A stretch of 47,717 nt of DNA from Lachnospiraceae bacterium (GTDB taxonomy: Bacteria; Bacillota; Clostridia; Lachnospirales; Lachnospiraceae). The stretch is from positions 1-47,717 of the forward strand of contig JAJQEO010000016.1 of assembly GCA_021201665.1 (NCBI GenBank). The letters run 5' to 3'. The notes under the pieces were generated by a model. That model was not told the DNA's origin. It saw only the letters and a program-made list of their open reading frames with translations, and made no database searches. Within the stretch, counting starts at the first letter, position 1. Each line of letters starts with the position of its first letter. Positions 32,688 through 41,587 of the stretch are shown piece by piece. A program made the translations under genes and the position numbers.

Positions 32688-35447
32688 GTGGATAAACTGG
32701 AATGTAAGGATATTTCTGAAAATAAAGAGATTTCTGAAAACAAAGATGTTTCCGAAAGCCAGGAAATTTCTGAAACTAGCGAGATTATTGATTCCGTTAA
32801 AAAAGAAGACCGCTCCGGGGTAAGCCTCTGGAGCAATATCAAATCATTTCGCAGGAAGCTTGTGAGTACTCAGATCGTACCTGAGGAAATGCGGATTCCG
32901 GATAATATTATTCCGATGGAGCGCTATGCCCCGGACGCACGGCAGGGTCTGACACAGACTCAGGTGGACGACCGCGTTTTCCGGGGTCTGGTAAATGCTG
33001 CGCCGGAGTCTGTCTCCAAATCAACAAAAGAGATTATTTACAGTAACGTCTTTACTTATTTTAATCTGATTTTCGCCCTGATCGCTGTTGTTCTGATTTT
33101 AGTAGGTTCTTTCCGCGACATGACTTTTCTGCCGATTATTGTCGCGAATACATTGCTCGGCATTATTCAGGAGGTACACGCGAAGAAGGTCCTGGATAAC
33201 CTGAATATGCTGAATGCCCCGAAAAATAAGGTGATACGGGATGGCAAGGAGTCCGTGGTTCCGTCGGAGGAGCTGGTCCTGGACGATATTGTTCTTTTTA
33301 CCGCGGGGAACCAGATTCCGGCTGACGCGGTGATTGAGGAAGGAGAGGTTCTGGTCAATGAGTCCCTGATTACCGGTGAGTCGGACCAGATATCGAAGAA
33401 AAGCGGCGACACGCTGCTGTCCGGCAGCTTTATCGTTTCCGGCGAATGCCGTGCGAAGCTGGACAAGGTAGGGGCGGATTCTTATATTTCCCGGCTCTCC
33501 CAGGAAGCCAGGGTGATGAATGACGCTGAGTCTTCTGAAATGATCCGTTCGCTGAATAAGCTGGTAAAGATTGTCGGCTTTCTGATTATCCCGATCGGGA
33601 TTATTTTATTCAGCCAGCAGTATTTTATCAATGAGTCTGCCATGAAGGACAGCGTGACCGCGACGGTGGCGGCGATTATCGGAATGATTCCGGAGGGCCT
33701 TTACCTGCTTGCCAATGTCGCTCTTGCTGTCAGTGTCGCACGGCTGGCTACGAAAAAGGTACTTGTACACGACATGAAATGCATCGAGACACTCTCGCGC
33801 GTGGACGTGCTTTGCGTGGATAAGACAGGTACGATTACAGATAATACGATGACAGTCAAAAATCTGTTTCCGCTGCGCGCGAGGATGGACGGAGACGCGG
33901 CAGAAAAGAGCGGGTCAGATGCGACGGGAGAGAGTGAACCTGGCACGGCGGGTAAGAGTGCGTCCGGCGCTGCGGAAAAGGGTGATCCGGGCGCAGCAGG
34001 AAAGAATGAGTCTGACGCGGCACCAGACCTGACATTCACTCCGGAGGAGCTTGCGGAAGTGGAGCTTATCATCGGGGATTTTGCGGCTGCGATGGCCACG
34101 GATAATATCACGATGAAGGCGATGAAGGAGCATTTCCGGAAACGCTCCGGTCGGCGTCCTGAGCAGGTGTTTTCCTTTTCATCTCAATATAAATACAGCG
34201 GGGCTGTTTTCGAGGGTACCGGCTATGTGCTGGGGGCGCCGGAGATTATTCTCCGCTCGGAATACGCGAAATATGCGTCCCAGGTGGAACGTTATAGCCG
34301 CCAGGGGTACCGCGTGCTGGTATTTGCACGGTGCCTGGAACCATTAACGGGCGGACCGCTTGCCGTATCTGTGGAGCCACTGGCCATGGTTCTGCTGGCG
34401 AACCCGATTCGTGAGAACGCAAAGGAGACCTTTCTCTATTTCGCGCGGCAGGGTGTTAAGATCAAGGTAATTTCCGGAGATAACCCTGTGACAGTTTCAG
34501 AGGTTGCCAAAGAGGCGGGGATTGAGAATGCTGAACAGTATGTGGATGTCTCTGCGCTGTATGAAGAGGATGAGCTGCGCGCGGCTGCTTTGCAATATAC
34601 GGTCTTCGGCCGGGTATCGCCCGAGCAGAAGCGCACACTGATAGACGCTCTGAAGGCGGCCGGACACACGGTGGCGATGACCGGAGATGGCGTCAATGAC
34701 ATCCTCGCGCTGAAAAACGCGGACTGCAGCATCGCGATGGCGTCCGGCAGCGACGCGGCCTCGCAGGTCGCGCAGCTGGTACTGTTGGAATCTGACTTTT
34801 CAAAGATGCCTTCTGTGGTAGCGGAGGGCAGGCGTGTAGTAAACAATATTGAACGGACAGCTTCCCTGTTTCTGGTGAAAAATATTTTTTCACTGTTCAT
34901 GTCCGTGCTGTCCATTATCTTTACCGTGAATTATCCGCTCGAACCGTCACAGATCTCTCTGATCAGCATGTTTACGATCGGAATACCGGCGTTTGTCATG
35001 TCGCTGGAGCAGAATACAGACCGTATCCGCGGGCATTTCCTGAGCAATGTGCTTTTTAAGGCACTGCCGGGTGGCCTGACGGACTTTATCGTGGTCAGCG
35101 GGCTGTACCTGTTCTGCGTGGAATTCGGGGTGAATGAAACCGACCTTTCCACTGCCTGTACGATTGTGCTGGCGATCGTCGGGCTGATGGTACTCTACCA
35201 GATTGCGTCGCCGATGACCAGATTCCACTGGCTGCTATGGTTTGCGATGACGGCCGGACTGATTTACTGTATGATTTTCATGAGAAACATTTTCGCGATT
35301 ACTAGTATATCCAGAAGCTGCTTTATGCTCCTTGTGATATTCGCGATTATTACGGAGCCGACATTCCGCTATCTGAGTCTGTGGATGCGGAAGCTTTCGG
35401 ATTTCTGCCTGAGCCGTAAAACGAAGCCAAAGAAGAAAGTGGAATAA
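32688..35447 (+). CDS. Cation-transporting P-type ATPase (CtpE-like)
   Basis: The 919-aa membrane pump has the actuator TGES (LITGESD), transmembrane IPEGL, phosphorylation site Asp378 (DKTGTITDNT), KVISGDNP and MTGDGVNDILALKNAD. IPEGL with ASGSDAASQVAQLVLL points to the CtpE-like group, for which calcium has been proposed in mycobacteria; the ion here is unknown. GTG 32688 is taken as start (GAGG 8 nt upstream). The N-terminus has four six-residue ISENK-like units (18-bp repeats), and residues 400-447, just after the phosphorylation site, are a Gly/Ala/Ser/Glu insert of 8-residue units. Stop-codon sequence is copied downstream. Confidence 0.92.
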   Translation: MDKLECKDISENKEISENKDVSESQEISETSEIIDSVKKEDRSGVSLWSNIKSFRRKLVSTQIVPEEMRIPDNIIPMERYAPDARQGLTQTQVDDRVFRGLVNAAPESVSKSTKEIIYSNVFTYFNLIFALIAVVLILVGSFRDMTFLPIIVANTLLGIIQEVHAKKVLDNLNMLNAPKNKVIRDGKESVVPSEELVLDDIVLFTAGNQIPADAVIEEGEVLVNESLITGESDQISKKSGDTLLSGSFIVSGECRAKLDKVGADSYISRLSQEARVMNDAESSEMIRSLNKLVKIVGFLIIPIGIILFSQQYFINESAMKDSVTATVAAIIGMIPEGLYLLANVALAVSVARLATKKVLVHDMKCIETLSRVDVLCVDKTGTITDNTMTVKNLFPLRARMDGDAAEKSGSDATGESEPGTAGKSASGAAEKGDPGAAGKNESDAAPDLTFTPEELAEVELIIGDFAAAMATDNITMKAMKEHFRKRSGRRPEQVFSFSSQYKYSGAVFEGTGYVLGAPEIILRSEYAKYASQVERYSRQGYRVLVFARCLEPLTGGPLAVSVEPLAMVLLANPIRENAKETFLYFARQGVKIKVISGDNPVTVSEVAKEAGIENAEQYVDVSALYEEDELRAAALQYTVFGRVSPEQKRTLIDALKAAGHTVAMTGDGVNDILALKNADCSIAMASGSDAASQVAQLVLLESDFSKMPSVVAEGRRVVNNIERTASLFLVKNIFSLFMSVLSIIFTVNYPLEPSQISLISMFTIGIPAFVMSLEQNTDRIRGHFLSNVLFKALPGGLTDFIVVSGLYLFCVEFGVNETDLSTACTIVLAIVGLMVLYQIASPMTRFHWLLWFAMTAGLIYCMIFMRNIFAITSISRSCFMLLVIFAIITEPTFRYLSLWMRKLSDFCLSRKTKPKKKVE
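32712..32783 (+). repeat. 18-bp in-frame tandem repeat, four units
   Basis: Encodes EISENK, DVSESQ, EISETS variants at the cytoplasmic N-terminus of the P-type ATPase. Confidence 0.8.
33890..34025 (+). repeat. 24-bp in-frame degenerate repeat in the ATPase nucleotide-binding region
   Basis: Units encode G-(T/A)-A-(G/E)-K-x-(D/E/A)-(P/S) variants, in frame, about 20 residues after the DKTGT motif. Confidence 0.75.
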
Positions 35448-35554
35448 AACAGAAAAACAGAGGGCGGTGAAAGAGAGGAATTAAACAGATAAACAGAAGA
35501 CGGCGAAAGAGAGAAATTAAACAGAAAAACAGAGGGCAGCAAAAAGAGGTTCCA
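35447..35554 (+). repeat. 36-bp tandem array, three copies, starting at the ATPase stop codon
   Basis: AAACAG begins units at 35447, 35483 and 35519. Bases before each start (GGAATAAAACAG at the gene end; GGAATTAAACAG, AAATTAAACAG later) show that the unit includes the gene's last codons and TAA, with TAA changed to TTA in the copies. Confidence 0.85.
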
Positions 35555-35592
35555 AAACAAAAAAATCTGGTGGATTTTATTCCTCTTTGTGG

Positions 35593-35598
35593 TATACT
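35593..35598 (+). promoter_or_regulatory. pyrH: Extended -10 promoter of the pyrH operon
   Basis: TGGTATACT at 35590-35598, start near 35605, no clear -35. The TSS lies after the upstream in-frame ATG of pyrH, supporting the shorter start at 35649. Confidence 0.55.
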
Positions 35599-35648
35599 CT
35601 TTTTTGAATATTGACTTGCGCCCGCCGGGGCGCGGAAAGGGAACGGTT

Positions 35649-36356
35649 ATGAAGAGGGTACTTCTGAAATTGAGTGGAGAAGCACTTGCGGGCGATAAAA
35701 AGACCGGGTTTGACGAGCCGACGGTGACTGCGGTCGCGCAGCAGGTGAAGGTTCTGGCAGACCAGGGCATGGAGATCGGCATTGTGATCGGCGGCGGCAA
35801 TTTCTGGCGCGGACGCTCGAGCGAGCATATTGACCGCACGAAGGCGGACCAGATCGGTATGCTCGCGACAGTGATGAACTGCATTTACGTATCGGAAATT
35901 TTTCGCTCAGTCGGCCTTGGGACGGCGGTTATGACACCCTTCGCCTGCGGGGCGTTTACAGAGCTTTTCAGCAAGGATCGCGTAGATGCCTGCTTTGCAG
36001 AACATAAGGTGGTGTTTTTCGCGGGAGGAACCGGGCACCCCTATTTTTCAACGGACACGGCGACTGTTTTGCGCGCTATCGAGATCGAGGCAGAGGTAAT
36101 TCTGCTTGCTAAGTCAGTGGATGGCGTTTATGACAGCGATCCGAAAGACAATCCGAACGCGAGAAGGTTTGGCGAGGTTTCTATTCAGGAAGTGATTGAC
36201 CGGAAGCTGCAGGTGGTCGATATGACGGCATCCATCCTGTGCATGGAAAATCACATGCCGATGCTGGTGTTCGGATTAAATGAAGAAAACAGTATTGTCA
36301 ACACGGTAAATGGAGCTGCGGACGGAACATTTACCGGGACACGCGTGACTGTCTGA
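35649..36356 (+). CDS. pyrH: UMP kinase
   Basis: Phosphorylates UMP to UDP. The 235-aa protein has the amino-acid-kinase fold with KRVLLKLSGEAL at the start, GIVIGGGNFWRGR (about 45-57), and DKNP-like LAKSVDGVYDSDPKDNP. It opens the conserved block pyrH-frr-uppS-cdsA-dxr-rseP. AAAGGGAA is upstream of the ATG at 35649. Confidence 0.97.
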   Translation: MKRVLLKLSGEALAGDKKTGFDEPTVTAVAQQVKVLADQGMEIGIVIGGGNFWRGRSSEHIDRTKADQIGMLATVMNCIYVSEIFRSVGLGTAVMTPFACGAFTELFSKDRVDACFAEHKVVFFAGGTGHPYFSTDTATVLRAIEIEAEVILLAKSVDGVYDSDPKDNPNARRFGEVSIQEVIDRKLQVVDMTASILCMENHMPMLVFGLNEENSIVNTVNGAADGTFTGTRVTV

Positions 36357-36399
36357 GAGGACAGACATATCATAATACACGAGAGCGCGGATGGGTTTT

Positions 36400-36416
36400 C
36401 GGCAGCTTTGCTGCCG
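36400..36416 (+). other. Intercistronic hairpin pyrH-frr
   Basis: CGGCAGC-TTT-GCTGCCG, preceded by TTTT but not followed by T's. It is likely an mRNA processing or stability element in the operon. Confidence 0.45.
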
Positions 36417-36484
36417 GCCACTGTGCCAGGCGGATTGAGGGCTATAAACCCGGTCCGATTATATCAGAAAGAGAGGGAATACTC

Positions 36485-37036
36485 ATGGATGAGAGAATCA
36501 AAACCTATGACCAGAAGATGACCAAAACATACGCGAATTTAATCGAAGAGTTCGGGACGATCCGCGCCGGCCGTGCGAATCCGAACGTGCTTTCCAAGAT
36601 TCGGGTGGATTACTATGGGACGCCGACCCCGCTGCAGCAGGTTGGCAATATTACCGTGCCGGAGCCGCGTGTGCTGCAGATTCAGCCATGGGAGCCTTCC
36701 ATGGTGAAGGTTATTGAAAAAGCAATCATGACCTCGGATGTCGGCATCCATCCGTCGAACGACGGCCGTGTCATTCGCCTGGTTTTCCCGGAGCTGACCG
36801 AGGAGCGGAGAAAGGATCTTGTAAAGGATGTAAAGAAAAAGGGAGAGGCTGCAAAGGTGGCGGTCCGTAATATCCGCCGTGATGCCAACGATTCTTTCAA
36901 AAAGCTTGTCAAGCAGGATGTTTCGGAGGATGAGGTGAAGGATCTCCAGGACGAGGTTCAGAAGCTCACGGAAAAGTATGTTAAGGATATTGATAAGGCT
37001 GTAGAAGAAAAATCGAAGGAGATCCTGACCGTATAG
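36485..37036 (+). CDS. frr: Ribosome recycling factor
   Basis: Splits the post-termination ribosome with EF-G. The 183-aa length is standard; landmarks are GTIRAGRANPNVLSKI (about 24-39), VDYYGTPTPLQQ, and LTEERRKDLVKDVKKKGEAAKVA followed by RNIRRDAND (quoted in parts). GAGAGGGA precedes the start. Confidence 0.98.
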   Translation: MDERIKTYDQKMTKTYANLIEEFGTIRAGRANPNVLSKIRVDYYGTPTPLQQVGNITVPEPRVLQIQPWEPSMVKVIEKAIMTSDVGIHPSNDGRVIRLVFPELTEERRKDLVKDVKKKGEAAKVAVRNIRRDANDSFKKLVKQDVSEDEVKDLQDEVQKLTEKYVKDIDKAVEEKSKEILTV

Positions 37037-37113
37037 GGAATCGGGTTAATTTGACATTTGATATGGTTGGGCGGCGAAAATCGGAACAGATCCTGGTTTG
37101 AGCGACAAAGGAG

Positions 37114-37159
37114 TATGATACTTCGGATTGCTCCGTGCTTCGCACACTCTTGTATCATA
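37114..37159 (+). other. Inverted repeat in the frr-uppS gap
   Basis: TATGATAC (37114-37121) and GTATCATA (37152-37159) are perfect 8-bp arms around 30 nt. A TATAAT follows at 37164-37169 without a -35, so this could be an operator or a processing hairpin. The gap also has an unused TTGACA near 37051. Confidence 0.45.
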
Positions 37160-37186
37160 ATAATATAATGAGCGGGGAGAACAGTT

Positions 37187-37891
37187 ATGGTGATTCCACA
37201 GCATGTGGCGATTATTTTGGACGGAAACGGACGATGGGCCAAAGCTAAGGGTATGCCCAGGAGTTACGGCCACGCGAAAGGGGCGCAGAATCTGGAGGTG
37301 ATCTGCGAGGATGCCTGGAATATTGGCATTAAATATCTGACAGTGTACCTGTTTTCTACGGAAAACTGGAAACGCTCTCGGGAAGAAGTGGATTCTCTGA
37401 TGAGGCTGTTCCGCCGCTATACGAAAACCTGTATAAAGACCGCGCGGGATAATAACATGAAGGTTCGTGTCCTTGGCGACCCGACGGCGCTTGCGGACGA
37501 CCTGCAAAAAAGTCTGGCAGATCTTGTGGAGTCGTCGAAGGACAATACCGGACTGAATTTTCAGATCGCCATCAATTATGGGAGCCGCGATGAAATTGTG
37601 CGCGCGATCCGCCACCTCACGGAGGACTGCCTGGACGGAAGGCTTGCTGTGACAGATATCACGGAGGAGCGTTTTTCGGGTTACCTGGATACCGCCGGGG
37701 TGCCGGATCCGGATCTGCTGATCCGTACCAGCGGCGAGCTGCGCCTGTCCAATTATCTGATGTGGCAGCTGGCCTACACGGAGTTTTATTTTACAGAAGT
37801 GCCCTGGCCGGATTTTACAAAAGAAGAATTGATGAAAGCAATCGAGAAATATAACAGCCGGGACAGAAGATACGGCGGACGCAAAGAGTAG
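37187..37891 (+). CDS. uppS: Isoprenyl transferase (undecaprenyl diphosphate synthase)
   Basis: Elongates farnesyl diphosphate to the C55 lipid carrier for peptidoglycan. The 234-aa protein has IILDGNGRWAKAKG (catalytic Asp, substrate-binding GNGRW), YLFSTENWKRS and RTSGELRLSNYLMWQ. GGGGAGAA precedes the ATG. In operon with cdsA, 18 nt apart. Confidence 0.97.
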   Translation: MVIPQHVAIILDGNGRWAKAKGMPRSYGHAKGAQNLEVICEDAWNIGIKYLTVYLFSTENWKRSREEVDSLMRLFRRYTKTCIKTARDNNMKVRVLGDPTALADDLQKSLADLVESSKDNTGLNFQIAINYGSRDEIVRAIRHLTEDCLDGRLAVTDITEERFSGYLDTAGVPDPDLLIRTSGELRLSNYLMWQLAYTEFYFTEVPWPDFTKEELMKAIEKYNSRDRRYGGRKE

Positions 37892-37909
37892 AGGAAGAGG
37901 TGCGCTTTT

Positions 37910-38719
37910 ATGTTTCGTACGAGACTGATCAGCGGGATTGTTCTTGTAGTGATCGCTCTGGCGGTAATTATCGCGGGGGGTCCGGTGCTGGCGGCAACGC
38001 TGCTTGTGATTTCGGTAATTGGGATGAATGAGCTTTACCGGGCTATGGACATCGGAGAGCGAAAAGGGATTTCTCTGCTCACGCTGCCTGCCTATCTGGG
38101 CTGTGCTCTTTACTATTTACTGTTATTTTTAGACATTCAGACATATACTATGACAGTGCTGCTGGGTGTGCTGATCCTTCTGATGGCTGTCTATGTGTTC
38201 ACCTTCCCCCGTTACCGCGCCGAGCAGGTGGCGGGTGCTTTTTTTGGCTTTGTTTATGTGGGCGTCATGCTCAGCTGTATTTATGAGCTCCGCGCGATGG
38301 CGGGCGGCGCCTATCTGGTCTGGCTGATTTTCCTGGCCTCATGGGGCAGTGACACCTGTGCCTACTGCGTCGGCATGCTGATCGGAAAGCATCAGATGTC
38401 GCCGCACTTAAGTCCGAAGAAATCCGTTGAAGGGGGCATAGGGGGAGTTGTGGGAGCCGCGCTTCTGGGAGCGATTTACGCATGCGCTGTTTCCGGCGCT
38501 CTCTCGGGCGGCATCCGGGCCTTTTCGTTTGCTGTGATCTGTGCGGTCGGAGCCTTGATATCGATGGTTGGAGATCTGGCCGCGTCCGCGATCAAACGCA
38601 ACCATGACATCAAGGATTACGGTACGCTGATTCCAGGGCATGGAGGGATCCTCGACCGATTTGACAGCGTGATCTTTGTTGCTCCGGTGATTTACTATCT
38701 GGCGCTCGCGTGGATGTGA
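37910..38719 (+). CDS. cdsA: Phosphatidate cytidylyltransferase
   Basis: Makes CDP-diacylglycerol from phosphatidate and CTP, the substrate of PgsA. The 269-aa membrane protein has about seven segments and the signature region ASWGSDTCAYCVG, HLSPKKSVEGGIGG and GDLAASAIKRNHDIKDY followed by IPGHGGILDRFDS. The last codons and stop are the first unit of a tandem array. Confidence 0.96.
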   Translation: MFRTRLISGIVLVVIALAVIIAGGPVLAATLLVISVIGMNELYRAMDIGERKGISLLTLPAYLGCALYYLLLFLDIQTYTMTVLLGVLILLMAVYVFTFPRYRAEQVAGAFFGFVYVGVMLSCIYELRAMAGGAYLVWLIFLASWGSDTCAYCVGMLIGKHQMSPHLSPKKSVEGGIGGVVGAALLGAIYACAVSGALSGGIRAFSFAVICAVGALISMVGDLAASAIKRNHDIKDYGTLIPGHGGILDRFDSVIFVAPVIYYLALAWM

Positions 38720-38826
38720 TTTTTATTTGATTGTTAACTGACACCTGCATGGATACGATTTATATTTGATTTAATATTTGACGTTTGCCTAGATGGATTT
38801 GTATTTGATTATTACCCGACGATTGT
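38708..38826 (+). repeat. 39-40 bp tandem array containing the cdsA stop codon, three copies
   Basis: GCGTGGATGTGATTTTTATTTGATT at 38708 (last cdsA codons plus TGA), GCATGGATACGATTTATATTTGATT at 38747 and GCCTAGATGGATTTGTATTTGATT at 38787, quoted by their start: GCNTNGAT. The copies lost the stop. Confidence 0.85.
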
Positions 38827-38913
38827 ATGGCTGCGGCAATTGTCTGATTTGCTTTCAGGTGCCCACATGGCCGGGATTTTTTGAGGAACGCGCAGATTAT
38901 GGAGGAAACGGTT

Positions 38914-40080
38914 ATGAAAACCATCGCGATACTTGGCTCTACGGGATCGATCGGCACACAGACGCTGGATGTCGTGCGCGCAAATGGAGATATCCGGGTC
39001 GCCGCGCTTGCGGCAGGGAGAAATGTATCCCTGCTGGAAAAACAGATCCGGGAGTTCCGTCCGGAGCTGGCCTGTGTGTGGGAGCAGCAGGACGCGAAGG
39101 ATCTGCAGATAAAAGTCGCGGATCTTCCTGTAAAGATTGTATCTGGAATGGAAGGCCTGAAGGAGGTCGCCATCTGTGAGGAAGCGCAGATCCTGGTGTC
39201 CGCAATCGTGGGTATGATCGGCATAGTGCCTACGATCGAGGCGATAAGAGCAGGAAAAGATATTGCTCTGGCAAATAAAGAAACCCTGGTAACAGCCGGG
39301 CATTTGATTATGCCGCTGGCAAAACAGCAGGGAGTGAAGATCCTGCCTGTGGACAGCGAACACAGCGCAATTTTTCAGTGCCTCAACGGAGAACGGGAAT
39401 GCGGCAATGCGCACGGGGAGCTTTTTAAGATTTTGCTGACTGCGTCAGGCGGCCCGTTCCGCGGCAAAAGCCGCAGGGAGCTGGAGACGGTTCGCCCGGA
39501 GGATGCGCTGCGGCATCCCAATTGGTCGATGGGGCGGAAGATCACGATTGATTCTGCCACCATGGTGAATAAGGGACTTGAAGTGATGGAGGCATGCTGG
39601 CTGTTTGATGTTTCCCCGGATCAGGTGCAGGTCGTGGTGCAGCCGCAGAGCATCATCCATTCGATGGTGCAGTTCGCGGACGGAGCGGTGCTCGCTCAGA
39701 TGGGGATGCCGGATATGAAGCTTCCCATCCAGTACGCGCTGTATTACCCCAGAAGACGGTATCTGGCCGGCGAGCGGCTGGATTTTGCAAGGCTGGGCAG
39801 CATCACCTTTGAAAATCCAGATCAGGAGACCTTCCTGGGACTAAAATACGCATATGAGGCGGCCCGCCGGGGTGGCTCGATGCCGACGGTATTGAATGCT
39901 GCCAACGAGCGGGCGGTAAGCCTGTTTTTAAAGGGGAAAATTAGTTTTACCCAGATTTATGATATCATCCGCTATTGTATGGATCATCACAGTGTGATCG
40001 AATCTCCGGATATCGGGCAGATTCTGGTTACGGAACAGGCCGTATATGAAATGATTGAAAAAATTTGTGAGGGCAGGTGA
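38914..40080 (+). CDS. dxr: 1-deoxy-D-xylulose 5-phosphate reductoisomerase
   Basis: Second step of the non-mevalonate isoprenoid pathway, feeding UppS. The 388-aa protein has the NADPH motif LGSTGSIGTQTLDV, ANKETLV, DSEHSAIFQCL, TASGGPFRG and PNWSMGRKITIDSATM. The ATG at 38914 is preceded by GGAGG at 8 nt; the longer frame (TTG 38881) is unlikely. Confidence 0.97.
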   Translation: MKTIAILGSTGSIGTQTLDVVRANGDIRVAALAAGRNVSLLEKQIREFRPELACVWEQQDAKDLQIKVADLPVKIVSGMEGLKEVAICEEAQILVSAIVGMIGIVPTIEAIRAGKDIALANKETLVTAGHLIMPLAKQQGVKILPVDSEHSAIFQCLNGERECGNAHGELFKILLTASGGPFRGKSRRELETVRPEDALRHPNWSMGRKITIDSATMVNKGLEVMEACWLFDVSPDQVQVVVQPQSIIHSMVQFADGAVLAQMGMPDMKLPIQYALYYPRRRYLAGERLDFARLGSITFENPDQETFLGLKYAYEAARRGGSMPTVLNAANERAVSLFLKGKISFTQIYDIIRYCMDHHSVIESPDIGQILVTEQAVYEMIEKICEGR

Positions 40081-40084
40081 AAGA

Positions 40085-41122
40085 TTGAGTATTATTATTG
40101 CGCTGATTGTGTTCAGCCTGATTATTATCATACATGAGCTTGGGCATTTTCTGCTGGCGAAGATGAACGGAATTACGGTTCTGGAGTTTTCTCTCGGCAT
40201 GGGGCCGCGCATTCTGAGCCATCAGAAGGAGGGTGGTACGCGATATTCGCTGAAGCTTCTGCCATTTGGCGGATCCTGTATGATGCTGGGCGAAGACGGA
40301 GAGGACAATGGCGAGGAGGGCTCTTTTCAGAGCAAGTCAGTAGGCGCCCGCATTTCTGTCGTTGCTGCCGGGCCGGTTTTTAACTTTATACTGGCTTTTG
40401 TCCTTTCTATTTTTATAGTGGGTGCGATCGGCTACGATCCAGCGGTCGTCCTGGGTGTTACGGAAGGCTATCCGGCCGAAGAGGCAGGACTTCAGGAAGG
40501 CGACCTCATTACCCGCATGAATGGAAAACACATCCGGCTGTACAGACAGTTTTATAATTATATCTATTTTCACAGCGGAGAAACGATTACATTCGAATAT
40601 GAACGCGACGGCGAGACATACACCGCGGTAATCACCCCGGTCTTGACGGGCAATGGCTATAAATTCGGCATCTCCGGCAGCACCAATTACCGCTATAAGA
40701 CCGGACCGATACAGACCCTGTATTACAGTGCCTACGAGGTCTGGTACTGGATTGATACGACTCTGCAGAGCCTGAATCTGCTGATCCACGGAGGTGTTTC
40801 TCTGAACGATATGTCCGGGCCGGTGGGGGTTGTCAGCACGATTTCAGAAACCTACGAGGAAAGCAAATCCGATGGCATTTATTATGTCTGGCTGAATATG
40901 CTGAATATCGCGATTCTGCTGACCGCGAACCTCGGGGTTATGAACCTTCTGCCCATTCCCGCTCTGGATGGCGGCCGTCTGGTCTTTCTTATCATAGAGG
41001 CTGTGCGCCGAAAACGAATCTCCCCGGAGCTGGAGGGAAGGGTTCACTTAGCTGGCCTGATGCTGTTGATGGTTCTGATGGTAGTGATCATGTTTAATGA
41101 TGTGCTGAAAATAGTAAATTGA
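40085..41122 (+). CDS. rseP: RIP metalloprotease RseP (site-2 protease)
   Basis: Membrane zinc protease that cuts transmembrane anti-sigma factors and signal peptide remnants. The 345-aa protein has HELGH in the first membrane segment, a PDZ domain (about 110-190; EEAGLQEGDLITRMNG), and NLLPIPALDGGRL near the C-terminus. I take TTG 40085 as start, with AGGTGA 7 nt upstream, 4 nt after the dxr stop; the frame open from 40055 would overlap dxr. ispG and polC, which often follow, are absent: a terminator comes next. Confidence 0.94.
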   Translation: MSIIIALIVFSLIIIIHELGHFLLAKMNGITVLEFSLGMGPRILSHQKEGGTRYSLKLLPFGGSCMMLGEDGEDNGEEGSFQSKSVGARISVVAAGPVFNFILAFVLSIFIVGAIGYDPAVVLGVTEGYPAEEAGLQEGDLITRMNGKHIRLYRQFYNYIYFHSGETITFEYERDGETYTAVITPVLTGNGYKFGISGSTNYRYKTGPIQTLYYSAYEVWYWIDTTLQSLNLLIHGGVSLNDMSGPVGVVSTISETYEESKSDGIYYVWLNMLNIAILLTANLGVMNLLPIPALDGGRLVFLIIEAVRRKRISPELEGRVHLAGLMLLMVLMVVIMFNDVLKIVN

Positions 41123-41186
41123 TACGACAGGACTATGGACGGCTTTAGCCGCAGCATCTCTGCTGGCTCTGCGCGTCATAACAGGA

Positions 41187-41223
41187 ATCCACACCGCGGG
41201 GAAAGAACGGTGTGGATTTTTTT
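41187..41223 (+). terminator. Intrinsic terminator of the pyrH-rseP operon
   Basis: ATCCACACCG (41187-41196), 11-nt loop, CGGTGTGGAT (41208-41217), then a run of T's to 41223. Confidence 0.93.
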
Positions 41224-41335
41224 ATGCACACGCCACATAAGGAATTATTCCGATTCATATCAGAAAAGACTGGCTGCTATTTTGGAATGAATTATTTTTT
41301 CAAGAAAATAATATGAGAATATATTTAAAAAAGTG

Positions 41336-41364
41336 TTGACAATTACAGATAATATTGATACAAT
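41336..41364 (+). promoter_or_regulatory. Upstream recA-region promoter P1
   Basis: TTGACA, 17-bp spacer, TACAAT. It would start near 41371, giving a 217-nt leader to recA, which includes a 12-codon ORF (ATG 41396) and a Lys/Ala-coding stretch without a start. Confidence 0.75.
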
Positions 41365-41399
41365 AACTCGGAAATATTTCGTGAAGGAAGAGAGCATGC

Positions 41400-41519
41400 C
41401 TGCGTCGGAAAAGGAAAAGTCAGACAGCGAATAGAAAAAGCCAAAAAAGTCTGAAAAGAAGACGGAAAAAAGCTGCGAAGAAGGCTGCGAAGAGGGCTGA
41501 AAAGAAGACAAAGAAATGC
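41400..41519 (+). other. Lys/Ala-rich non-genic stretch before recA
   Basis: One frame reads KKAAKKAAKRAEKKTKK without a start codon, like the basic tail of a histone-like protein. It is repetitive (GCGAAGAAGGCT, GCGAAGAGGGCT). It may be a relic of a small gene or a slippage product. Confidence 0.35.
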
Positions 41520-41573
41520 TTGACAACGGAACGAAAGTAGAGTAGGATAGGCTAAGAAACGAACATAAGTTCG
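41520..41573 (+). promoter_or_regulatory. recA: SOS-controlled recA promoter P2 with LexA box
   Basis: TTGACA 41520-41525, 17-bp spacer, TAGGAT 41543-41548, start near 41555. CGAACATAAGTTCG at 41560-41573 matches the Bacillus LexA consensus (CGAAC-N4-GTTCG) in every fixed base and overlaps the first transcribed bases. AGGAGGGG follows directly. Confidence 0.9.
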
Positions 41574-41587
41574 AACAGGAGGGGCAA

